Below are positions 27,643 to 36,791 of a stretch of 64,000 bases of DNA, piece after piece. The notes beneath the pieces are model-generated. The model ran no database searches. It saw only the letters and a program-made list of their open reading frames with translations, and had not been told where the DNA came from. How positions within the stretch are numbered: the stretch's first letter is position 1; every line of letters starts with the position of its first letter. Origin of the DNA: Leptospirales bacterium. GTDB lineage: Bacteria; Spirochaetota; Leptospiria; Leptospirales; Leptospiraceae. The stretch covers positions 124,001 through 188,000 of the forward strand of contig JAAFIR010000003.1 in assembly GCA_013297885.1 (NCBI GenBank), in the 5' to 3' direction. Position numbers and translations under genes: made by a program.

Positions 27643-29590
27643 TTATAAAAACAGGAACAATTGTGCTTACTACAAATGAGTTTGTTAAATCACCATCAGT
27701 TTTAGAAATTTTAGTATAAGTATAATTATTATATCCTTCACTTAATTTATACAAACGCTGATTCCCAGCTCTATCAACTAATTCAATTTTAGCTAGCTTC
27801 CAAGTACCACCTTCTTCATTATTTGAAGATGGAAAGTTTAAAGTTCCTTCATATTTTTTTGTTGCTTCATTATAAACTAAAGTTGAACTTTTTGAAGTTC
27901 CAAGTGAATTCTCTAATAGTTTTAAAGGACTATAAAACTCAGCTGTTACTTTTTTTACTCCTGAAGGTATAATAACTGATTGAGTAGTTGAGGGTTGAGT
28001 AGAAGCTGAAGGGGATATTTGAGAAGTTGTTAAAGTTTGATCAGTTGAAGTAGTAGTCGCAGTTGTGTCAGCAACATCTAAAGTGAATTTAAAAGTTTCA
28101 TCAAAAGCTACTGATGTTTTATTAATACTAGCTGATTTTAATTCAGGAGGATAAAAATCTGCTGTAAAAGAAGTTGAGGCATTTAAAATAGTAAAAGATT
28201 TATTTACTATTTCTCTATTAGTCCAATTGGAATTTCCAGCTTTGTCTTTAACACAAATCCCACCAAGTTTCCACTGTCCATCAGCAGTTGAAAAACCTTC
28301 GGCAAAAGATCGAATAGTTGCTTTTCCTGAATAAGTTCCTGAAAGTTCAGTTCCAGAAACTCTATCCAATCTAACATAAATAAAATTTCCTAAAAAATTA
28401 CTTCCAGTTTGCCACCAAGAAAAACTTTGTAGCCTTGTATCAATATAATTTACACCGCTTGCAATACCAGTTCCACCAGCATCAGTAACTGTTGCAGTAA
28501 TTGTTATTTCGACTTCTTTAGGAGTAATTAATGAAGAAGAGATATCAATATTAGATGCGATAGGATTTTGAACAATTATTCCGGCGTTAATATCTGATTT
28601 TAAAATCACTGAAGCAAGATTTACAATTGGGGCATCAGTATCTGGGCTTGAACCTGTAATTTCAATCGAAGGGATTAAAGTTCCAGAAGCAATTTTTTGG
28701 CCACAAGCATTAAATGAATAATTTGTTTCAGATTTAGATTTTTCTAAGATAAATTCTCTTTCATTTCCAGCATTATCCCTTGCTATTACAGAACCTAGTT
28801 TCCATGTCCCGTTTTCAACAAAATTTGTAAGAGAAAATTTTCCCTCATAAAATCCTGTAGAAGAATTTAATTTTAATGATGAATGAGTTGTAAATCCAGA
28901 ACCATTTATTCGATTTGGACTAAATAATCTGGCAGAGATTTGTTTAATTCCACTTGCTTTTTTCTCAGGTAAATCACCTTCAAATCCTTCTTCTGTTTTT
29001 ACTTTAACAGAAACAACTCCTGAACCGGAAGAAAGACTCACATTACTTTCAACTAATTCAACTGATTTAATTTCAGGAGGGGCAGTATCACCTTTTGGAT
29101 TATATCCACAAACAAAACTACTTGGTCTTGTAATGTTAGAATCCCCAGCTCCTGCGACTCTCAGCACAACTACTTTGATATTACCTTCTTCATCAGTTAT
29201 AGTAGCTTTACCATCTTTATTTAGTGGATCTGTTGAAGGTTCGATTTTAATTTTGAAGGCAAGACTTCTATTTTCTATTGTTGTGACTAAAGCTTGGTAA
29301 GTACCAACAGAAATTACAAAATTTAGATTTCCATTTTCGTCAGTGGTTGTAGAAGTTGTGAAGATTGGGATATTTGATTCTGTAGTTGTATTTTTAGTTA
29401 AACTATTTGAAGTTGTTACTGCAGAAAAATAAACCATTGAATTAGGAACTGAAACATTTCCTAAATTTAAACTTACAGAATAAGTATTTGATTTGTATAA
29501 AGCTAAAACTCCACCATCTTGTAAACTTGTGTCTTTAGCTTTTGGTTTACAATTTAAAATTGTGATTAGAATTAAAATGAATTTTATCAT
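27632..29590 (-). CDS. Surface lipoprotein with Ig-like repeats
   Basis: 652 aa. MIKFILILITILNCKPKAK is a lipoprotein signal with Cys14. At least three related domains follow, each ending in a Trp-Lys-Leu...Asp-x-Ala-Gly-Asn strand: GTWKLGSVIARDNAGNEREF, GQWKLGGICVKDKAGNSNWT and GTWKLAKIELVDRAGNQRLY. They alternate with Thr/Ser-rich linkers, including a 20-residue TTTSTDQ-type stretch. The architecture indicates an extracellular or periplasmic Ig-like (beta-sandwich) adhesin-like lipoprotein. No ligand can be read. The gene stands alone, upstream of and co-directional with nothing closer than the chemoreceptor gene at 89 bp. Confidence 0.78.
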   Translation of the reverse strand: MIKFILILITILNCKPKAKDTSLQDGGVLALYKSNTYSVSLNLGNVSVPNSMVYFSAVTTSNSLTKNTTTESNIPIFTTSTTTDENGNLNFVISVGTYQALVTTIENRSLAFKIKIEPSTDPLNKDGKATITDEEGNIKVVVLRVAGAGDSNITRPSSFVCGYNPKGDTAPPEIKSVELVESNVSLSSGSGVVSVKVKTEEGFEGDLPEKKASGIKQISARLFSPNRINGSGFTTHSSLKLNSSTGFYEGKFSLTNFVENGTWKLGSVIARDNAGNEREFILEKSKSETNYSFNACGQKIASGTLIPSIEITGSSPDTDAPIVNLASVILKSDINAGIIVQNPIASNIDISSSLITPKEVEITITATVTDAGGTGIASGVNYIDTRLQSFSWWQTGSNFLGNFIYVRLDRVSGTELSGTYSGKATIRSFAEGFSTADGQWKLGGICVKDKAGNSNWTNREIVNKSFTILNASTSFTADFYPPELKSASINKTSVAFDETFKFTLDVADTTATTTSTDQTLTTSQISPSASTQPSTTQSVIIPSGVKKVTAEFYSPLKLLENSLGTSKSSTLVYNEATKKYEGTLNFPSSNNEEGGTWKLAKIELVDRAGNQRLYKLSEGYNNYTYTKISKTDGDLTNSFVVSTIVPVFITRN

Positions 29591-29679
29591 ATCAAATACC
29601 TTTATTATTTACTTCTAATTATTATTTTTTTATTAAAAACTGTATGTAATTTATCAAGGTTGAGTGATTTGTAAACAAA

Positions 29680-31386
29680 TTAAATTTTATATTTATCCAT
29701 GAAATTTTTTAATAAATTTGATCTTTCTAGAAGTTGATCACCTGTTTTTTCGAGTTCATTTGAACCACTAGCAACATTTTCAGTTTGAGTAATAATTTTT
29801 TTCATAGAGTCATTTATATTAAAAGCTTGAGCGTTTTGAATTTCAACAAAAGATTCTATATCTTGAACTGACTGTAAAATACCTTTTACACTTTTTTTTG
29901 TTTTATTAAAGCTATCAACTTCCTTTATTAATTTATCATTAATCTGATTTGCTCTTTCATTAATGGAATGAAAATTTGATGAAAATTCTTCAATCAGTAA
30001 ATTTAATTTTCCAGATTCTTCACTTCCTTTTTTTACTGCTTTGTTTGTGTTTTGAACTAATGTTTTAATTTCTTTTACTGATCTCATTGAAACATCAGCT
30101 AATTTAGAAATTTCACTTGCAACAACTGCAAATCCAGCTCCAAATTCTCCAGCTCGGGCTGCTTCAATTGAAGCGTTTAATGAAAGTAAATTCGTTTGGT
30201 CAGCAATATCTGTTATAATTGTAACAATTTCATTAATTTTTTCACCAGTTTTGGAAATCTCCAAAATAGAATTCACTGTTTCGTTAATTTGGAGTTTTCC
30301 TTGATTCGCTTTTTCTACTGAGGATTGTGAAAGTTTTGATAAAGATGACATATTTAAAGATGAATCTTCAAATGAATTACTTACATCTTCCAGATTATTT
30401 TCAACAGAATTTATAGAAGTAATAATTTGTTTTAAAATTGAATTTACTTTTATTTGAAGATTTTGTAATTCTGAAAGTGCAACAGAAATATTTTCTGTTG
30501 AGTCGGAAAGCTTAACTGTTGAATCAGCAAAAAAGTTTACTGCTGATTTCATTTCTGCAGATGAAGTGTAATTTTCGTCAGATGATGAATGTACTTTTTT
30601 AAAAATACTTTTAAGTTCATTAATAAATTGATTAATACTTTCACTTACTTCTAAAAATTCATCCTTGTTTTTAATAATAATTTCGTTTCTAAAATCTTTT
30701 TCATCAATGATTTTTCTAAGAGAATACTGAATTATTGAAAGTGGAGTACTGATATTTATAAACATAAATTTTGAAGAAATAAAAATCAAAAGAATGCTTA
30801 ATCCAAAAATAATTGAAGTAATAATTAATGATTTATAATAAGTTTCAGTAGCTTCAGTATATTCTCTTTTTGATTCTTTTATTTGTAAATTTACTAAATC
30901 GGTTAGAATTGTTGCTATGGGATCAATTTTCTGATACAATACATTCACTGAAAATTCAACTAATGCTTTTTCATCTTTTGAAATTAAAATTTTATCTAAT
31001 TCATTAACTGCCTGATTCGATACTGCAAATAAATTTTTTGTTTTATTTACCAATGCAACTTCTTCTTCAGTAAAATTTGTTGATAAATAATCTGACCATT
31101 TTAAATCAATTTTATTTTTTGCATTTCTAACAATTTCAGTTCCTTGTTCCCAAGTGATATTCTTATTTCTAACTTTATGAGTTACATCAACAATATTTAC
31201 TGCATACATATCTGAAATTGTTTTTAGTTGTTCTAAAGGAATCACTCTATCTTCATAAACAGTTTTCATAGAATACTCTAGTTCTCTAAAATTATAAATT
31301 GAATAAAAAGCTGAACAAATAAATGGGATTAAGATGATTAAAAAATCAATTCTTAATCGATTTTTTATTTTAATATTTCTAAACAT
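29680..31386 (-). CDS. Methyl-accepting chemotaxis protein
   Basis: 568 aa. Transmembrane segment 1 is near residues 14-33 and segment 2 near 187-211. The periplasmic part between them is a four-helix-bundle-type (4HB_MCP) ligand domain. The cytoplasmic signalling tip is the conserved [20 protein letters not shown] then [20 protein letters not shown] near residues 390-430. A HAMP-like linker ([16 protein letters not shown]) follows helix 2. Methylation helices are long, with many Ser/Glu/Asn repeats. The receptor would feed CheA/CheW to bias the flagellar motors; no other chemotaxis gene is in the window. Confidence 0.95.
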   Translation of the reverse strand: MFRNIKIKNRLRIDFLIILIPFICSAFYSIYNFRELEYSMKTVYEDRVIPLEQLKTISDMYAVNIVDVTHKVRNKNITWEQGTEIVRNAKNKIDLKWSDYLSTNFTEEEVALVNKTKNLFAVSNQAVNELDKILISKDEKALVEFSVNVLYQKIDPIATILTDLVNLQIKESKREYTEATETYYKSLIITSIIFGLSILLIFISSKFMFINISTPLSIIQYSLRKIIDEKDFRNEIIIKNKDEFLEVSESINQFINELKSIFKKVHSSSDENYTSSAEMKSAVNFFADSTVKLSDSTENISVALSELQNLQIKVNSILKQIITSINSVENNLEDVSNSFEDSSLNMSSLSKLSQSSVEKANQGKLQINETVNSILEISKTGEKINEIVTIITDIADQTNLLSLNASIEAARAGEFGAGFAVVASEISKLADVSMRSVKEIKTLVQNTNKAVKKGSEESGKLNLLIEEFSSNFHSINERANQINDKLIKEVDSFNKTKKSVKGILQSVQDIESFVEIQNAQAFNINDSMKKIITQTENVASGSNELEKTGDQLLERSNLLKNFMDKYKI

Positions 31387-31704
31387 TTAACGTTATTGTT
31401 CTTTTGTTAAAAAAAATTCAAGTTATTAATTTTATTTGAGGATTTTTTTTTTTGCAAAAAGCTTTATTATTAATTCACATTACATACTCAGTATTAAGAT
31501 GAGGTTTTAGGATACACCTAGCAAAGGGCGTGGTACAGGTTTTCGATTTTATTTGTTAATAATGAATTTGTATTTCTCTTTAGTAAACAAAAATATTCTA
31601 GAAAATAATTTTAAGTTACATGAGTTATTAAAATAAACTAAACTAATTCCTAAATGAATTTTTGGTGGTGAGCTTTTATTAAATTTATTTCAAATTTAAT
31701 AAAA
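31387..31704. other. Intergenic stretch between receptor and phosphoesterase
   Basis: About 318 bases, AT-rich, with no open frame of note. The only G+C-richer island is at 31503-31546 (GGATACACCTAGCAAAGGGC, then GTGGTACAGG). It may be a decayed end of the intergenic repeat family, but no paired arms are visible. Confidence 0.4.
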
Positions 31705-32805
31705 TCATTTTATCGAAGGAATAATCTCAATTAATAAGATATGTGGTTTACATAAAAATCTAATCCTTGGTGCAACATGTCCTTCAAAACCAAGTCCTCT
31801 ACTTAAAATAATTTTTTGGGAATTCAGCTCATTTAATCCTCCAGCAGCAATTTTTCTGGAAACATCAGAAAGTTTAATTATAGGACCAAGGAATGGGAGT
31901 TGAACTTGTCCACCATGAGTATGACCAGCAAATACTAAATCAAATTGATTTTGTTGCAGATGAAAAATTACATCTGGTCTATGGGTAAATAAAATTTTAA
32001 AATTAGTATCTAAAATTTCTTTTTGCAAATTTGAAATTAAATTTTTGTTATGATAGTTTTTTAAATCTAAACCAATAAGACCAATTTTGTTTTTTTCAAT
32101 ATCTAAAATTTCAGATTTATCATTTAAGTTTTGAAAAGAAATATTTTTTGTAAATTCTCCAATTGAAAAAATATTGTCCACATCACCTGTTACAAAATAA
32201 GAATTTTTATTTTTTTTAAACCCTCTTAGATATTCTTCAACTCCTTTTTTTAAATCAATATGGTTCAAAACATCTCCGGTAAATAAAATCAAATCTGGTT
32301 GAAACTCATTTGAAGCCTCTCTTGCTCTAAGATGTACAGCTTTAATTCCATCAGTTTGTAAATCACTAATATGGGTAATCTTTATTTTTGAATTTATTTT
32401 GTCTGAATAAATTGAAATTTTTTCAACTTCTAAGTTATTTGGTTCATACACTTCTGAATAAAATTTTAGTATTATCAAAAATAAACTTACAAAAATAAAA
32501 TATTTTTTTCTTAAAACAAAACTTAGAATTAAAAAATATATAGGAATAAAAACAGTTAATGTTGTCCACAAATAGCGAATTTTTAAAAAAGATGAAAATC
32601 TGAATACTAAACTAAAAACTAAAACAAATAAAAATAAAACCAAAATTGTGAATAAAAAAGTTTTGATAAAATTTAAATTAAACTCTGAAAAAAAAGGAAG
32701 ATTCTTTTTTTTAAAAAAGTAATGTAAAACAAAATAATTTCCTATTAAAAATGTAAAATCCCAAATAAAATTTTGAAAACTAAAATGATTGATATAAAAA
32801 TTCAT
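31705..32805 (-). CDS. Membrane-anchored metallophosphoesterase (YkuE/calcineurin-like) with altered metal motifs
   Basis: 366 aa. Residues 1-130 contain about four membrane helices. The remainder is a calcineurin-like phosphoesterase. The expected motifs are D-x-H, GD, GNHD and GHTHGGQ. Here I read THISDLQTDG (His replaced by Gln), ILFTGDVLNH, YFVTGDVDNI (GNHD replaced by GDVD), FTHRPDV and FAGHTHGGQVQLP. The C-terminal motif is intact. Related bacterial proteins act on phospho-lipid or nucleotide substrates at the membrane; this one's substrate is unknown and its metal set may be unusual. It is transcribed away from the 1.2 kb gene-free region. Confidence 0.85.
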   Translation of the reverse strand: MNFYINHFSFQNFIWDFTFLIGNYFVLHYFFKKKNLPFFSEFNLNFIKTFLFTILVLFLFVLVFSLVFRFSSFLKIRYLWTTLTVFIPIYFLILSFVLRKKYFIFVSLFLIILKFYSEVYEPNNLEVEKISIYSDKINSKIKITHISDLQTDGIKAVHLRAREASNEFQPDLILFTGDVLNHIDLKKGVEEYLRGFKKNKNSYFVTGDVDNIFSIGEFTKNISFQNLNDKSEILDIEKNKIGLIGLDLKNYHNKNLISNLQKEILDTNFKILFTHRPDVIFHLQQNQFDLVFAGHTHGGQVQLPFLGPIIKLSDVSRKIAAGGLNELNSQKIILSRGLGFEGHVAPRIRFLCKPHILLIEIIPSIK

Positions 32806-33387
32806 TAGATATTCAATTTAACAAAGTTTTATATTTTGGGAATCATAAAAATTAATTGAATGAATATTAAATAATTTTTTAAATTTGATATAATACTTTT
32901 TTTAAAAATAATTTATAAAGATTTGAATTTAGTATTCAATATTTTCAATTAAAATTTTCTTTTCTACATCGCTAAATCTAGAAGCTAATTTTAGTTTTCA
33001 TAATTTATTTTATCTATTTGAGCTAAATTAAATTCCACAACTAGTTAAAAAAGTTTCAAAATAATAATAATTATTTTTATTTGAAAAGTAATTTTTCCAA
33101 TGTTTTAAAATTAATTCATATTCATTTATTATTAATTATCATTCATTTTTTAAATGAGATTTTATAAATAGCTCTTAAAAATTTTAATTTCCCTATTTAA
33201 AACTCATGAATAATGTATAACTTATTTTAGAACTGCGTGTGAATAATAATCGATTCTTTGAGCAGTTCGATTGAGTATTAACATAAAAAAACTTTGTCAA
33301 TTTAAATATATCCAACTGGGGTATTTAAATCATTTATAAAAATTTTTATTTCTTTGTTAAAAAAACTAAGCTAATTTTCAAAACAGA

Positions 33388-33490
33388 ATGCGAAGGGATT
33401 AAAGCGTTTCCGAATGAATAGCCTCTAAATTTGTTGAAATGATTCAGAAGTTGCAAATTGGCTATTTAATTTGAATAGTAGCAAGGGTCA
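33388..33490 (+). repeat. Degenerate class A element (copy 7)
   Basis: GCGAAGGGATTAAAGCG is followed by TTTCCGAAT and ATAGCC, then ATTCAGAAGTTGCAAA. Order and sequence match copy 6 at 48.1 kb (GGGATTGAAGCG, TTTCTGAATAGCC, TATTCAGAAGTAGCAAA), but arms no longer pair along their full length, so this looks like a decaying copy. Confidence 0.6.
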
Positions 33491-33780
33491 TATTATAGTT
33501 TTTCCCTTTGTAATGAAAAATGTTGAATTAAGAATTACAAATGAAAATTTTTTTGACTTAACATTCGATTCTTCATTTTGCAATTTCTGTAAGAAAGCCA
33601 TTCTTCTCTAACTTTCAAATATCCATTTTTTTTCTCTGAAGCAGAAAAGAAAAATTTACCCATCATGATTCTATTTTTAAAATAGTGATTCTGAATCTAT
33701 TTTTTTAAACTAAAATTCTTTTGGATTTTTGGTTTATTCAAATAATAAAATAACTATATTAGCTAAATCTAATAAAGAAT

Positions 33781-33796
33781 TTTAGAATATTCTAAA
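33781..33796. repeat. Perfect 16-bp palindrome
   Basis: TTTAGAATATTCTAAA reads identically on both strands. In 75-80% A+T DNA it could occur by chance; it is 240 bases upstream of the rpsU operon's first start codon and could be an operator. Confidence 0.3.
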
Positions 33797-33822
33797 GTAC
33801 TAATTGATTGTTTAGGTACTAC

Positions 33823-33938
33823 TTTTTTGAATAGTGAAAATTTTTAAAACTCATAAAAATCAATGTTTATAAGGGTTTTGTACTAAACGAATGATTATGT
33901 CTCACGATAGCAATTGTTAGACGATACTATTCAAAAAA
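33823..33938. repeat. 13-bp inverted repeat flanking 90 bases
   Basis: TTTTTTGAATAGT (33823-33835) and ACTATTCAAAAAA (33926-33938) are exact reverse complements. The interval holds no frame. It could be a small non-autonomous mobile element or an RNA stem upstream of the rpsU operon. Confidence 0.5.
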
Positions 33939-34038
33939 TTACAGATTTTTTATCCTAAAAAACTTTTTTTTATATAAAAAATTGTACCAAAGCCGAAAAT
34001 GTCCATATAAGACATAAAAAAATTATGGTAGGCAAGAG

Positions 34039-34260
34039 TTGGACAATCAGACAATTTCACAAAACTTTAGAAAAATTCTTTCAAGATATGTAAATTATAG
34101 AGGGATAGATATAGTTCTTCATTTAAAAGATGGTTCGATTATCGAACTTGACAAAAACCGCAGAATTGATGGTGATGTAGTTATCAAAAACGGTAAAGAA
34201 GGCGTTGTTGCTCGAATTGAGCTTGCAAACATTAGAAAAGCCGATTTTTTTGCAGCTTAA
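34039..34260 (+). CDS. Small protein upstream of rpsU, possible small-barrel RNA-binding fold
   Basis: 73 aa, TTG start with AGG (34030-34032) six bases upstream. The N-terminal half is a helix (NFRKILSRYVNYRG). The rest is a run of beta strands separated by turns: DIVLHLKDGSIIELDKNRRI, then GDVVIKNGKEGVVARIEL. Short strand-turn patterns with the DGS and KNGKE turns are reminiscent of LSm/Hfq or SH3-like small barrels. No catalytic residue, signal or membrane segment is visible. It is 72 bp upstream of rpsU in the same direction, so it is probably the first gene of the rpsU-yqeY-dnaG-rpoD operon. Family unknown to me. Confidence 0.65.
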   Translation: MDNQTISQNFRKILSRYVNYRGIDIVLHLKDGSIIELDKNRRIDGDVVIKNGKEGVVARIELANIRKADFFAA

Positions 34261-34332
34261 AAATTAAATACTTGAATCCTGACCTATATCGAAAATTTTG
34301 GTATCAGTATGAATTTTAAGGAATTTAGATAG

Positions 34333-34542
34333 ATGGTCGGTATTGTAATTAAAGATGGTGAGTCAATAGAAGGTGCATTAAGAAGATTTAAAAGAGATTG
34401 TGCAAATGCTGGAATTTTAAGTGAAATCAAAAAAAGAGAACATTTTGAAAAACCAAGTATCATCAAAAAAAAAGCAATAGATACCGCTAAAAGAAAAAGA
34501 GATAAAAAAAAGAGAAACTTCGCTAAAAAAGAAAAACCTTAG
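34333..34542 (+). CDS. rpsU: 30S ribosomal protein S21
   Basis: 69 aa, matching the usual S21 length. The conserved start VGIVIKDGESIEGALRRFKR and the Lys/Arg-rich tail (AKRKRDKKKRNFAKKEK) are characteristic. S21 binds near the anti-Shine-Dalgarno end of 16S rRNA and supports initiation. Encoded in the classical rpsU-dnaG-rpoD macromolecular synthesis operon, with yqeY between, which ties translation, primase and sigma factor output together. Confidence 0.96.
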   Translation: MVGIVIKDGESIEGALRRFKRDCANAGILSEIKKREHFEKPSIIKKKAIDTAKRKRDKKKRNFAKKEKP

Positions 34543-34557
34543 TCTTTAGGTATAATC

Positions 34558-35013
34558 TTGTCACTTCAACAAAAAATTAACGATGACCTCAAACAAGCTT
34601 TAATAGCAAAAGACGAATTAAAGCTTTCTACTCTACGTTTATTAAAATCAGATATTCAATATGAATTAACAAAAACTGGTGCAACTTCAATTTCTGATGA
34701 ACAAGTATCAAATTTAATTAAATCCAATCAAAAAAAACGCAAAGAAGCAGCAAGTGAATATAGAAAAGCAAACAGAATTGATCTTGCTGAAAAAGAAGAA
34801 TCTGAAGAACAAATCTTAATTTCTTATCTTCCAGCTTCTATGCCAGAAACAGAAATCAAATTAGTAGTTGAAAAAATAATCGCTGAACTAAATGCCAAAA
34901 CTCCAAATGAAGCTGGCAAAGTAATTGGAAAAGTAATGTTAGAGCTAAAAGGCAAAAATGCAGACGGCTCTATTGTTTCAAATTTAGTAAAAACTCTTCT
35001 TTCAAATTCTTAA
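34558..35013 (+). CDS. yqeY: GatB/YqeY-domain protein
   Basis: 151 aa, TTG start with AGG seven bases upstream; the family N-terminus (SLQQKINDDLKQALIAKDEL) fits that start exactly. YqeY proteins share the C-terminal tRNA-binding domain of the GatB amidotransferase subunit. Here LSTLRLLKSDIQYELTKTG, QILISYLPASMPETEI and GKVIGKVMLELKGKNADGSI are conserved. The precise role is not settled; tRNA or amidotransferase-related. Its position between rpsU and dnaG is common in several phyla. Confidence 0.92.
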   Translation: MSLQQKINDDLKQALIAKDELKLSTLRLLKSDIQYELTKTGATSISDEQVSNLIKSNQKKRKEAASEYRKANRIDLAEKEESEEQILISYLPASMPETEIKLVVEKIIAELNAKTPNEAGKVIGKVMLELKGKNADGSIVSNLVKTLLSNS

Positions 35014-35027
35014 TCTAGGAGATTTTA

Positions 35028-36782
35028 ATGTCTTCCGATTTTACAAAAAAAATTAAATCAGAAGTCAGTATTGAATCTTATATTTCTAGGTTTTTAAAAT
35101 TAAATAAAAAAGGCAGAAATTTTTTAGGACTTTGTCCTTTTCATAATGAGAAATCTCCTTCATTTAATGTCTCACCTGAAAAACAAATTTATCATTGTTT
35201 TGGTTGTGGTGCTTCAGGAGATATTTTTAATTTTGTAAAAGAATACAACCGAGTTGATTTTGTTAGGTCAATGGAAATTCTTTCTGAATTTTCAGGAATT
35301 CCAATAGAAAGAAATCCAAACCAAAACATTTTAGATAAAGAAAAAGAAGAAATGTATTCTTTAAATCAAAAATTTTTGGAATTCTTCAGATCCAATTTAA
35401 AATCCCAATATGGCAAACTTGCAAAAGAATATTTAGATTCCAGAAAAATTTCTGAATCTAGAATTGAAATCTTTAAATTAGGTTATTCATTTCCTGATTA
35501 TAATAATTGGCAAAGTTTAAATTTATCCGAAAAAGAAGTTTTACTTGCAATCAAACTTGGACTATTAAAAAAATCAGAGAACAACCATTTATACGATTTT
35601 TTTAGAGACAGAGTTATGTTTCCCATTTTTGATATCAACCAAAAAGTAGTTGGTTTTGGTGGAAGAATTCTTTCTAAAACTTCAGAAGAAGCAAAATACA
35701 TAAACAGTCCAGCTTCTCCTATTTATGATAAAGGGAAAATGTTTTTTAATTTGAACCTTGCTTCTAAATCTATTCGTACAAGTAGAGAAGCAATTTTAGT
35801 AGAAGGATATCTAGATGTAATTGGACTTCATTCAAAAGAAATCGAAAATGTTGTTGCTCCTCTTGGAACATCTGTCACAGATAAACAAGTTCAAAAATTG
35901 AAGTCTTATGCTGACAAAGTTATTTTACTTTTTGATGGCGATAAAGCTGGAAGAAAAGCAGCTTATAAAGCAACTGAAATTTGTATAAAAGAAAATTTGA
36001 ACTCAGAGATAGTTCTTTTAAAGGATTCTAAAGATCCTTTTGATTTGTCTATTGAGCATACAAAATTAGAACTTTTTGAGCTATTACAAAATCGAATTTC
36101 AGCTTCCAGCTTTATTATTAATGAAACTGTTGGAAATATCAACCCTGCTTCAAAACCAGAAGATAAAAAAAATGCAGTTGGAAAATTATTTGATTTTATT
36201 AAGTCTCTTAAAACTGAAACTGAAATTGAATCTTATTTATTGGAAGGTTCAAAAAAAATTGGTCTCAGTTTTGATTCATTAAAAAATGATTTTAAATCAG
36301 GTGGTTTAAAATTAGCCTTTGTAGAATCCGATAATAAAAAAGAGCTTAAAAAAAAATCTACGTCTTTACCAATTTTAGAGAGGAGTATAATTGTTTTGTT
36401 TTTAATTTATCCAAATTTACAGTCAAAAATTAACGATCTTTTAGATTTGGATTTTGAAGACCAAACAGCATTTATAACACTGGAGTGGATCAAAAATAAA
36501 CTTTCAAATGAGGAAGAATATTCTCACCAAAGTTTTATTGAATCAGGATTTGGTGATAGGATTAACTCAGAGTTAAACGAAATAATAATTGAGTTAAATA
36601 CTGATTTGTCTATTGAGGAATTAGAAATTAATTTAAAATCCTTGATTCTACAAAAGAAAATAAAAACATTTGAATTAGTACAAAGAAATTATAGTTTTAA
36701 CACTCCAGAAGATTTTCTAAAATATAAAGAATTAGTTAGCGAAAAAGAAAAAGTAGAATTAGAATTTAAACAGTTAAACTAA
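35028..36782 (+). CDS. dnaG: DNA primase
   Basis: 584 aa, primase of the replisome. The N-terminal zinc ribbon is CPFHNEKSPSFNVSPEKQIY then HCFGCGASGDIFNFV near residues 36-70 (Cys, His, Cys, Cys). The catalytic Toprim domain has VEGYLDVIGLH near 263, APLGTSVTDKQ and LLFDGDKAGRKAA near 302, whose Asp residues bind metal. The C-terminal helicase-interaction domain is present but divergent. AGGAG six bases before the ATG is a strong ribosome-binding site. Followed 9 bases later by rpoD. Confidence 0.97.
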   Translation: MSSDFTKKIKSEVSIESYISRFLKLNKKGRNFLGLCPFHNEKSPSFNVSPEKQIYHCFGCGASGDIFNFVKEYNRVDFVRSMEILSEFSGIPIERNPNQNILDKEKEEMYSLNQKFLEFFRSNLKSQYGKLAKEYLDSRKISESRIEIFKLGYSFPDYNNWQSLNLSEKEVLLAIKLGLLKKSENNHLYDFFRDRVMFPIFDINQKVVGFGGRILSKTSEEAKYINSPASPIYDKGKMFFNLNLASKSIRTSREAILVEGYLDVIGLHSKEIENVVAPLGTSVTDKQVQKLKSYADKVILLFDGDKAGRKAAYKATEICIKENLNSEIVLLKDSKDPFDLSIEHTKLELFELLQNRISASSFIINETVGNINPASKPEDKKNAVGKLFDFIKSLKTETEIESYLLEGSKKIGLSFDSLKNDFKSGGLKLAFVESDNKKELKKKSTSLPILERSIIVLFLIYPNLQSKINDLLDLDFEDQTAFITLEWIKNKLSNEEEYSHQSFIESGFGDRINSELNEIIIELNTDLSIEELEINLKSLILQKKIKTFELVQRNYSFNTPEDFLKYKELVSEKEKVELEFKQLN

Positions 36783-36791
36783 AGAGGGATT

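Larger units (their letters stand above)
32806..34038. other. 1.2 kb gene-free, AT-rich region
   Basis: No credible coding frame on either strand and no tRNA-like cloverleaf that I could find. It contains a decayed class-A repeat (33388-33490), a perfect 16-bp palindrome (33781-33796), and a pair of 13-bp inverted repeats 90 bases apart (33823-33938). It separates divergent genes, so it also holds the promoters for the phosphoesterase and for the rpsU operon. Confidence 0.6.

Noticed and set aside
33240-33290. GCAGTTCGATTGAG resembling a tRNA T-arm
   Set aside because: No acceptor or anticodon stem can be drawn around it; the resemblance to TTCGA is by chance.
32806-34038. Replication origin
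   Set aside because: The 1.2 kb region is AT-rich, but I find no cluster of DnaA boxes and no dnaA, dnaN or gyrB neighbours.
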